A stretch of 6,053 nt of DNA from assembly GCA_934569425.1 (NCBI GenBank), contig CAKTKM010000088.1, positions 1-6,053 of the forward strand, written 5' to 3'. The translations under genes were made by a program, and so were the position numbers. The DNA is from an uncultured Oscillospiraceae bacterium (GTDB lineage Bacteria > Bacillota > Clostridia > Oscillospirales > Oscillospiraceae). The notes under the pieces were generated by a model, which was given only the letters and a program-made list of their open reading frames with translations, was not told the DNA's origin and did not search any database. This document shows positions 1 through 4,856 of the stretch, piece after piece (position 1 is the stretch's first letter; each line of letters starts with the position of its first letter).

Positions 1-1120
1 CCCCGAAGGAGGCCAGTGCAGAAGCGAGACGCTGGGAGTTGAGCCGCAGCTCCGCGCCCACCTCGCTGTGGTTGTCGTCGGTGTTCTCGTCCAGCAGGGT
101 GATGGGCGGATAGCGGTAGGCGCCCTCCCCCTCCGCCAGTTCCTTTTCGATAGCTTCGCTGACCTCGGCGGTGGCACTCTCCACCTCGGCGCGGACGGCC
201 TCCTTCCGCTGCTTCTCCGTCTGAGGCTCCCGGACGTGAGCGGGGGCGGTCTCCGGCTGTACCGGAGGCTCCGCCGCGGGGGCGGCGGCCAGCGAGGGAT
301 CCAGCAGCTCGGCAGGGGTCTTCACATCGCCGGAGCGGCTCTGGAACAGCGGTGCGCCGGTAGGCTTCAGCGCCGCGGCCTCGCGGCTGGCGGGGGCGGC
401 TTCATCGTCCAGCGGAATGTCGATGCTGGCGCGGCGGCGGCGCACAGGCGGCGCCTGCGCGGGCGCGGGACGGACGGGCGGCCCGTCGGCGAAGTCTTCG
501 TCCTCTTCCTCCGCCCAGCGGGCGCGTTCCTCCGCGCGGCGCTTCAGCTCCTCCGCCACGTCGGCGGGCTTCAGGTGCAGCGCGCCCAGCACCGCCAGCA
601 GCGTCAGGATCAGCGTCAGGATCAGGGACACCACGCGGCTGAGCAGGGCTTCCGCCCCCACAGCCAGCGCGCCGGACACCACGCCGCCGCACAGCAGGGA
701 CTGTCCGTCCTTCCACATGGGCTTGATGGCCTCCAGCGAGAAGGCATACGCTCCCCTGCTGAGCAGCAGGTGCAGCACCATGCCCAGCAGCACCGGCAGC
801 AGCAGCGTGCAGGTGACCCGCAGCTTCACCGGGCGTCCCTTATGGTTCACCAGCGTGATGCCGGCATAGAGCAGCGCCGGAGCAGCCAGCCAGTAGCCGT
901 AGCCCACGCAGCCCTTCAGCACGTTTGCCAGAAACGTCAGAAAAATGGCGTCCACATTGAAATAAGTGACCAGCACGCACAGCGCCAGCAGCAGGCACAC
1001 CACGCCGCCGATGAGCCGTGCCTGCGGATCATAAGCCGGGGGCGGCGGCGCGGCGGCGCGGCGCTTTGCGCCGCCGGGCTTTCCGCCGGCGGCGGTTTTT
1101 TTCTTGGGTGTATTGGCCAT
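1..1120 (-). CDS. ftsK: DNA translocase FtsK/SpoIIIE, N-terminal part (cut by window edge)
   Basis: Membrane-anchored DNA pump of the FtsK/SpoIIIE family, which moves chromosomal DNA through the closing division septum using a C-terminal RecA-like ATPase. Only the first 373 codons are here; the family is usually about 750-900 residues, so the ATPase and gamma domains lie outside the window. Visible: a basic N-terminal tail (residues 4-22, Lys/Arg-rich), hydrophobic segments at about 36-54, 72-90, 104-120 and 162-182 (possibly another at 143-158), then a charged Ala/Pro-rich linker (about 185-330). At 335-373 the start of the soluble domain appears: YRYPPITLLDE followed by an LRLNSQRLASALASFG stretch, which matches the conserved 'P.l.lL ... 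L...L..FG' entry to the family's translocase part. The ATG at 1118-1120 is chosen because TAAGGAGAG precedes it at normal spacing; that site overlaps the uppP stop codon, suggesting coupled translation. FtsK versus SpoIIIE (vegetative or sporulation role) cannot be decided from this fragment. Confidence 0.9.
   Translation of the reverse strand, partial: MANTPKKKTAAGGKPGGAKRRAAAPPPPAYDPQARLIGGVVCLLLALCVLVTYFNVDAIFLTFLANVLKGCVGYGYWLAAPALLYAGITLVNHKGRPVKLRVTCTLLLPVLLGMVLHLLLSRGAYAFSLEAIKPMWKDGQSLLCGGVVSGALAVGAEALLSRVVSLILTLILTLLAVLGALHLKPADVAEELKRRAEERARWAEEEDEDFADGPPVRPAPAQAPPVRRRRASIDIPLDDEAAPASREAAALKPTGAPLFQSRSGDVKTPAELLDPSLAAAPAAEPPVQPETAPAHVREPQTEKQRKEAVRAEVESATAEVSEAIEKELAEGEGAYRYPPITLLDENTDDNHSEVGAELRLNSQRLASALASFG
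599..622. repeat. 12-bp perfect tandem repeat inside ftsK
   Basis: The unit CAGCGTCAGGAT occurs twice in a row (599-610, 611-622), followed by a partial third copy. On the minus strand it encodes the repeated tetrapeptide ILTL in the last hydrophobic segment (about residues 162-182) of the FtsK membrane domain. Copy change by slippage would keep frame and lengthen or shorten that helix by four residues. It may be chance in Leu/Ile-rich membrane coding sequence. Confidence 0.6.
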
Positions 1121-1129
1121 AGGCTCTCC

Positions 1130-1957
1130 TTACTTGATGGCATTCAGCAGCAGGGTCAGCAGACCCGCCGCCCAGCAGTAATACGCAAACGCGCCGAAGC
1201 GCCCCTTCTCCGCCACCAGACGCAGCAGGCGGATGCAGACATAACCCACCACGGCGGCGGTGACCACGCCCAGCAGGTACACAGGTACCTCCGCCCAGAC
1301 GATACCGGCGTCGATAGCGTCCTTCAGGCTGAGGATATTGGCGCCCAGCACGGCGGGGATGGACAGCAGGAAGGAAAAACGCACGGCGAACTTCCGGTCA
1401 AAGCCCATGAAGCAGCCGGCGGTGATGGTCATGCCGGAACGGGAGATGCCGGGCATGGTGGCAATGGCCTGCCCCACACCCACGATCAGCACATCCAGCA
1501 GCGTGGCGCTGCGCTCGGTCTTATGTCCCTTGCGCACCAGATCGCAGGCAAACAGCAGAAAGCCCGTGACCACCAGCGCCGCGCCGATGAAGATCATGTT
1601 GTTACTCAGCGCCTGCACCTGCTTATGGATGGGCAGAACGGCGAACAGCGGCAGCGTTCCCACGATGATCAGCAGGATCAGCCGCCGGGCAGGCGGCACC
1701 TGCTTGGGGGTGGTGCCGTGGGCAAGATCGCTGACACCGTGGATCAGCTCCCGCACCATGTCGCATATATCCCGCCAGTAGGCCACGAACACCGCCAGCA
1801 GCGTCCCCAGATGCAGCAGCACGTCAAAAAACTCCGGAACAGCCGTGTCGATATGCAGCAGGTTCTGGGCGATGGAGAGATGTCCGGAGCTGGAGATGGG
1901 CAGAAACTCCGCGATGCCCTGCACCAGTCCCAGCAGGAAGGAGGATAGGTATGTCAT
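1130..1957 (-). CDS. uppP: Undecaprenyl-diphosphatase UppP (BacA family)
   Basis: Integral membrane phosphatase that converts undecaprenyl diphosphate to undecaprenyl phosphate, recycling the lipid carrier used for peptidoglycan and other envelope polymers; extra copies give bacitracin resistance in known species. The 275-residue length is normal. Signature motifs are intact: the (E/Q)xxxE motif as Q13-G-I-A-E17, followed by LPISSSGHL (19-27, with H26), and the PGxSRSGxT motif as PGISRSGMT (169-177, with R173). Hydrophobic segments alternate along the whole length, as expected for this polytopic fold. The start ATG at 1955-1957 is preceded by GAGGTGA at good spacing. The gene ends 9 bp before ftsK on the same strand, so the two probably form an operon. 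No missing key residue seen. Very secure family call. Confidence 0.97.
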   Translation of the reverse strand: MTYLSSFLLGLVQGIAEFLPISSSGHLSIAQNLLHIDTAVPEFFDVLLHLGTLLAVFVAYWRDICDMVRELIHGVSDLAHGTTPKQVPPARRLILLIIVGTLPLFAVLPIHKQVQALSNNMIFIGAALVVTGFLLFACDLVRKGHKTERSATLLDVLIVGVGQAIATMPGISRSGMTITAGCFMGFDRKFAVRFSFLLSIPAVLGANILSLKDAIDAGIVWAEVPVYLLGVVTAAVVGYVCIRLLRLVAEKGRFGAFAYYCWAAGLLTLLLNAIK

Positions 1958-1976
1958 AGCGTCACCTCATGTCAAG

Positions 1977-2002
1977 GCCGGATACGGTCTGTCATATCCG
2001 GC
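1977..2002 (-). promoter_or_regulatory. Hairpin in the uppP leader
   Basis: Perfect 8-bp inverted repeat GCCGGATA (1977-1984) / TATCCGGC (1995-2002) around a 10-nt loop. It sits just upstream of the uppP ribosome binding site (about 1963-1968), inside the predicted untranslated leader. There is no T-run after it on either strand, so it is not a standard intrinsic terminator. It could stabilise the message, affect ribosome access or bind a protein; function is unknown. Confidence 0.5.
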
Positions 2003-2068
2003 GCAAAAAGTACGGTTTGTTATCAGCTTTTTCGCCATGGGGCATCAGGGGCAGGTCACCCCGCCCGC

Positions 2069-2100
2069 ATATGGTATGCAGCGTATACAGTATACCATAT
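2069..2100. promoter_or_regulatory. Inverted repeat overlapping the uppP promoter, possible operator
   Basis: Arms ATATGGTAT (2069-2077) and ATACCATAT (2092-2100) are perfect 9-bp complements with a 14-nt spacer. Within it, GTATAC occurs twice as direct copies (2083-2088 and 2090-2095). The predicted -10 box and start site of the uppP promoter fall inside, the usual place for a repressor to bind. GTATAC-type half-sites are known from some GntR-family operators, but no regulator is encoded in the window, so the assignment is speculative. Confidence 0.45.
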
Positions 2101-2118
2101 CTATGAAAAAAATGCCAC
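2089..2118 (-). promoter_or_regulatory. Candidate sigma-A promoter for uppP-ftsK
   Basis: On the minus strand, GTGGCA (2118-2113, 4 of 6 matches to TTGACA) and TATACT (2094-2089, 5 of 6 matches to TATAAT) are separated by 18 nt. Transcription would begin near 2082 and give a leader of about 125 nt to the uppP ATG. The -10 element lies inside the right arm and spacer of a larger inverted repeat (2069-2100). This is a motif match only. Confidence 0.5.
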
Positions 2119-2159
2119 ATTTATTTGAGCGGAGCCGGAAAGGCGGCGGTCATTTCCCC

Positions 2160-2176
2160 ATTTCCCCGCGGGAAAT
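2160..2176. repeat. Inverted repeat with 3-nt loop
   Basis: ATTTCCC (2160-2166) and GGGAAAT (2170-2176) form a 7-bp perfect stem around CGC. It lies upstream of the candidate uppP promoter. Neither strand shows a following T-run, so a terminator role is not supported. It could be a DNA-binding site or part of the untranslated end of the upstream permease transcript. Confidence 0.4.
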
Positions 2177-2233
2177 ACGCAGGGTAATCATTTCGTCAGA
2201 GAGGAAAGTTTTCCGTCAGAACGGTCGGTTTTT

Positions 2234-2247
2234 TCGAGGCGCCTCGA
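2234..2247. repeat. 14-bp perfect palindrome
   Basis: TCGAGGCGCCTCGA is a perfect palindrome without spacer, directly preceded by a TTTTTT run on the plus strand. The T-run lies on the wrong side for a terminator on the plus strand and reads as A's on the minus strand, so it is better seen as a possible protein-binding or methylation site. Function unknown. Confidence 0.45.
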
Positions 2248-2394
2248 CAGGATTCGGCAAAATCAATAATCGGCAAAAATACCCACGCGCCGCCTTTTTC
2301 TCCCTGTTTCCCGTACATTTTCTTTCTTTTTCGACAGGCATTTTCCTTTACATTTTGTTTACATAATTCTTTGCCACATAACTTCTACAAGGAG

Positions 2395-2424
2395 TTATCC
2401 ACATTTTCCACAGCTTTTTCCACC
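2395..2424 (+). other. Cluster of DnaA-box-like 9-mers
   Basis: A perfect match to the DnaA-box consensus TTATNCACA, TTATCCACA (2395-2403), is directly followed by TTTTCCACA (2404-2412, one mismatch) and, after 3 nt, TTTTCCACC (2416-2424, two mismatches), all in the same orientation. Further weak relatives are TTTGCCACA (2370-2378) and TTATCCCCA (2505-2513). The flanks are AT-rich. Same-direction, closely packed boxes beside AT-rich DNA are typical of replication origins and of DnaA-regulated or DnaA-titrating sites. No dnaA or dnaN gene is in view, so which role applies is open. Confidence 0.5.
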
Positions 2425-2460
2425 GCCGTAGAAACATAGTATTTTCAATGGTTTTCTGTC

Positions 2461-2482
2461 GTTTTCCCTCTTTTTGGAAAAC
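2461..2482. repeat. Inverted repeat, 7-bp arms
   Basis: GTTTTCC (2461-2467) and GGAAAAC (2476-2482) pair around an 8-nt loop. On the minus strand it lies about 110 nt after the AEC gene stop, so it could be part of that transcript's 3' end, but the stem is AT-rich and no U-run follows. Weak candidate only. Confidence 0.3.
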
Positions 2483-2590
2483 CCGCAAACGAGGTTTCCT
2501 CTTATTATCCCCATCCGATTTACTTTACATAATTTTCAGAAGAAGCATTTTCTCCGTCACGGAAAAATTCTCCCTCTCCCACAAAGTGTC

Positions 2591-3517
2591 TCAGCCCATC
2601 AGGTATTGCGCCAGTCCCACCACCGGCGGAATGGTCAGCACGGAGAGGGCGGTGAACACCGAGACCATGCTGGAGGTCAGGCGGGTGTCGCCGTCGAATT
2701 TCTGGGCGAACATACTCAGCAGCGCGGCGGGAGGCGCACTGGCGGCAATGACCGCCACCAACGCCACAGCGCTGTCCACCCGCAGCGCCCAGCACAGCGC
2801 CACCGTCAGCAGCGGGATCACCAGCAGGCGCAGCAGCAGCACCGTCCAGGAGCGGCGGTCGGCAAAGGTCGTGCGGAAGTTGGCATGGCTGAGCTGATAG
2901 CCCACCACGATGATGGGCAGGGGCGTGTTCATATTGGCAAGATGGGTCAGAGGCGTCATGACGATCTCCGGCAGACGCACCGACAGCAGGTACAGCGTCA
3001 TGGCCACCGCCACGCTGATGACACCGGGGTTCAGCACAATGGCCTTCAGCCGCAGCTTTCCGGCATCGTGGGTCAGCATATACACGCCCACCGTCCACGC
3101 CAGCACAGTGAACACCGTCACATAGGCCGAGCCGTAGAATACGCCGAGACTGCCGATCATGGCGGTCATCAGCGGATAGCCCATAAAGCCGCAGTTGGAG
3201 AACACCGCGCCGAAGCGCATGGCACCGCAGGCGCTGTCCCTGCCCCGCAGGGTCACGCAGGCCAGCACAATGCTGATCACATGCACCACCACCGACAGCA
3301 GGACGCACAGCAGGAAATTGTGGAGATCCGACGCCACCTTGTCCCGCTGGAAGGCCACCACCATCATGGCGGGAGACACGGCGTAGATCACCAGATTGGT
3401 CATGGCAAGGCTGCCCTTGTCCCCCATCAGCTTCACCTTGCCCAGGCCGAAGCCCACAGCCATCAGAGCAAACAGCACCAGTACCTGCTGCCCTACCGTT
3501 AAAAAGGATCCGATCAT
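2591..3517 (-). CDS. AEC (auxin efflux carrier) family permease
   Basis: Membrane transporter of the AEC family, whose bacterial members are thought to move small organic acids such as malate or malonate, or other metabolites; the substrate here is unknown. The 308 residues are the usual length and hydrophobic segments cover the protein from end to end. Family marks seen: an N-terminal segment ending in GFGLGKVKLM (22-31), SNCGFMGYPL (107-116), the NPGVISVAV stretch (163-171), NTPLPIIVVGYQL (197-209) and SAPPAALLSMFAQKFDGD (260-277), close to the AEC pattern of two central half-helices rich in Pro and Gly. The start ATG at 3515-3517 is chosen because AAAGGAAGG lies just upstream and the ATG overlaps the MFS stop as ATGA. 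A longer frame continues upstream to 3949 but is only the out-of-frame reading of the MFS gene. The 4-bp overlap implies translational coupling with that gene. Confidence 0.88.
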   Translation of the reverse strand: MIGSFLTVGQQVLVLFALMAVGFGLGKVKLMGDKGSLAMTNLVIYAVSPAMMVVAFQRDKVASDLHNFLLCVLLSVVVHVISIVLACVTLRGRDSACGAMRFGAVFSNCGFMGYPLMTAMIGSLGVFYGSAYVTVFTVLAWTVGVYMLTHDAGKLRLKAIVLNPGVISVAVAMTLYLLSVRLPEIVMTPLTHLANMNTPLPIIVVGYQLSHANFRTTFADRRSWTVLLLRLLVIPLLTVALCWALRVDSAVALVAVIAASAPPAALLSMFAQKFDGDTRLTSSMVSVFTALSVLTIPPVVGLAQYLMG

Positions 3518-4716
3518 TGCTGCTTCCTTCCTTTTTCCAAAATACGCGAGGTGGCCGCCAGCACCACGGCAAAGCCCAGTGCCGCAGCGGCGGTGGTGAA
3601 GCCCAGCATGGCGTTGATGCCGCCGCTGTCGATCAAGCGGCCGCCGACGGCGGTCATCACCGCGGGGCCGAGACCGTTGGAGAAGACATGGATCAGCCCC
3701 TGCCCCTTGGCCTGATTGGCGGCGTCCAGCCGCTCCACCACATAGTAAACGGTGGCGGGCAGGAAGATCCCGAATTCGGCGCACTGCAGCACCGCCGCCA
3801 CATACAGCAGCACCGGCGAGGATGCCAGCAGGAACAGCGCGTTGCGCGCCACAAAGGCGGCGGCACACAGCCGGAACAGCGCCCGCAGGCTCAACCGCCG
3901 GTGGATGCGGGAAAACAGCGTCATGGCCGGCAGCTCCATGAAGGCGCACAGCGCCAGAATGACGCCCATCAGACGCTCACCGGCGCCCACCTTGCCGGCA
4001 ATGTGGATCATGTAGGTATTGCAGGCGTTATGGCTGCCCTGCAGCAGGGCGCAGCCCAGCAGCAGCACCGCGAAGGCGGGATATTTCCGCAGCAGCGCGC
4101 CGAAGCGCAGCACGGGAGGCCGCTCCCCCTCCGGCAGCTCCGGAGCGGGCGGCAGCGGATAGCGGAAGGTATACACCGCCACGATCTGTGCCGCCAGCGC
4201 CGCCAGAAACACCGGCAGGATCACCGTAGGCGCACGGCGCTCCACCACAAAGCCCAGCACCAGCGCCACGATGGCGTAGGTGGTGGAGCCGGTGCCGCGG
4301 CCAAGGCCGTAGTTCACATTGACGCCCCGCAGGTGATAGGCCATGACCATGCTGTTGAAGAAGGGCGCCACGCACACCAGCAGCACGCCGATGAGGGCAT
4401 AGGCCGCCAGCAGCACAGTCTTCTGACCGGTACACAGCGTCATGACCACGGCGGCGGCCAGCATCAGCACCGACAGCGCCAGGGCGATACGCCGGCTGGT
4501 CCAGCGGCGGTCGGCGTCGGAAACGGCGGCCAGCAGCGGCTGGATCAGCAGCGGCAGCAGCAGCGACAGGGACGTGACCACCCCCAGCACGCTGTTGCTC
4601 AGTCCCAGATACAGCAGCAGCACGGGGCCGAAGCCCCAAAGGGCGGAAAATCCGACAAAATAGCTGCCCTCCACCACCGCGTGATGGATATTCACTTTCC
4701 AAGCGAGCTTGTCCAT
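3514..4716 (-). CDS. MFS transporter, LacY/HcaT-like (MFS_1-like)
   Basis: Twelve-helix major facilitator permease of 400 residues, normal length, located in the cytoplasmic membrane. It is made of two hydrophobic halves joined by a hydrophilic loop at about 184-212 (Pro/Glu/Arg-rich). A degenerate motif A follows helix 2 (AVSDADRRWTSRR, 64-76), and the YGLGRGTGSTTYAI stretch (136-149) resembles the 'YGr.R.wGS.gy' signature of the LacY/HcaT branch (proton-linked sugar, nucleoside or phenylpropionate porters). The true substrate cannot be read from sequence. The ATG at 4714-4716 is preceded by AAAGGGA at good spacing. It is the first gene of a two-gene operon with the AEC permease, which starts inside its stop codon. 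A strong promoter lies upstream at 4755-4782. It is divergent from polA. Confidence 0.88.
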   Translation of the reverse strand: MDKLAWKVNIHHAVVEGSYFVGFSALWGFGPVLLLYLGLSNSVLGVVTSLSLLLPLLIQPLLAAVSDADRRWTSRRIALALSVLMLAAAVVMTLCTGQKTVLLAAYALIGVLLVCVAPFFNSMVMAYHLRGVNVNYGLGRGTGSTTYAIVALVLGFVVERRAPTVILPVFLAALAAQIVAVYTFRYPLPPAPELPEGERPPVLRFGALLRKYPAFAVLLLGCALLQGSHNACNTYMIHIAGKVGAGERLMGVILALCAFMELPAMTLFSRIHRRLSLRALFRLCAAAFVARNALFLLASSPVLLYVAAVLQCAEFGIFLPATVYYVVERLDAANQAKGQGLIHVFSNGLGPAVMTAVGGRLIDSGGINAMLGFTTAAAALGFAVVLAATSRILEKGRKQQ

Positions 4717-4738
4717 GACGATTCCCTTTGAATATATG

Positions 4739-4763
4739 TATCAGCAGTCATTTCAGTCTATCA
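4739..4763. repeat. Nested direct repeats over the MFS start region
   Basis: TATCA occurs at 4739-4743 and 4759-4763 and, between them, CAGTC at 4745-4749 and 4754-4758, spaced 9 bp apart. The block overlaps the -10 box and expected start site of the transporter promoter, so it may bind a regulator that recognises direct repeats. Short motifs; could be chance. Confidence 0.3.
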
Positions 4764-4782
4764 CAAATGCAAAAACTGTCAA
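4755..4782 (-). promoter_or_regulatory. Sigma-A promoter for the MFS-AEC operon
   Basis: On the minus strand, a perfect -35 box TTGACA (4782-4777) and a -10 box TAGACT (4760-4755, 4 of 6) are 16 nt apart, and TGA directly before the -10 makes it an extended -10. The start would be near 4748, giving a leader of about 30 nt to the ATG at 4716. Confidence 0.7.
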
Positions 4783-4791
4783 GTCCGGAGG

Positions 4792-4820
4792 TTGTGTTTT
4801 GCCGGAAAATGGACTATAAT
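4792..4820 (+). promoter_or_regulatory. Sigma-A promoter for polA
   Basis: TTGTGT (4792-4797) and a perfect TATAAT (4815-4820) are 17 nt apart. The start would fall near 4827, about 30 nt before the polA ATG. Its -35 box lies only 9 bp from the -35 box of the divergent transporter promoter, so the two are back to back and may interfere with each other. Confidence 0.75.
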
Positions 4821-4856
4821 AGAAGTCTATATCACCGATCAGCAAGGAGATACGCC

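Larger units (their letters stand above)
1958..2590. other. 633-bp non-coding, AT-richer intergenic region
   Basis: This stretch separates the stop of the AEC permease gene from the start of uppP, both read on the minus strand. It is plainly richer in A+T than its flanks, especially from about 2255 to 2580, where the plus strand is dominated by T and C runs. I find no convincing protein-coding gene: no open frame here has a good ribosome binding site and protein-like composition, and the longest plus-strand frame merely spills out of the antisense of uppP. It holds a candidate uppP promoter inside an inverted repeat, several palindromes, a DnaA-box-like cluster and an 11-bp direct repeat TTTACATAATT (2358-2368 and 2524-2534). 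No recognisable riboswitch, tRNA or known structured RNA was seen. No strong intrinsic terminator for the upstream permease operon is evident. Confidence 0.8.

Noticed and set aside
750..810. CAGCAG-rich stretches here and throughout the minus-strand genes
   Set aside because: They are the complement of CTG leucine codons in membrane proteins, not a repeat array.
68..1948. 626-codon plus-strand open frame spanning the antisense of both ftsK and uppP
   Set aside because: Its product is Gln/His/Arg/Gly-rich low-complexity sequence without family features, while the minus strand carries clear FtsK and UppP. Long antisense frames arise in GC-rich genes from codon bias.
1958..2366. Plus-strand frame running from the uppP antisense into the intergenic region
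   Set aside because: No ribosome binding site, starts within uppP antisense, and the product shows no family-like pattern.
2548..2568. TCCG-TCA-CGGA mini-hairpin flanked by T's and A's as terminator of the permease operon
   Set aside because: Stem of only 4 bp before a mismatch and no clear U-run after it on the minus strand; too weak to annotate.
2474..3502. 342-codon plus-strand open frame antisense to the AEC gene
   Set aside because: Gln/His-rich product, no ribosome binding site, and exact overlap with a well-supported permease on the other strand.
3518..3949. Upstream extension of the AEC reading frame (452 codons in all)
   Set aside because: The added part is an out-of-frame reading of the MFS gene with Arg/Ala/Gly-rich composition; the ATGA overlap at 3514-3517 with a good ribosome binding site gives a normal-length 308-residue protein.
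3517..4731. 404-codon plus-strand open frame antisense to the MFS gene
   Set aside because: Same composition artefact; the minus strand encodes a typical 12-helix transporter with its own promoter and ribosome binding site.
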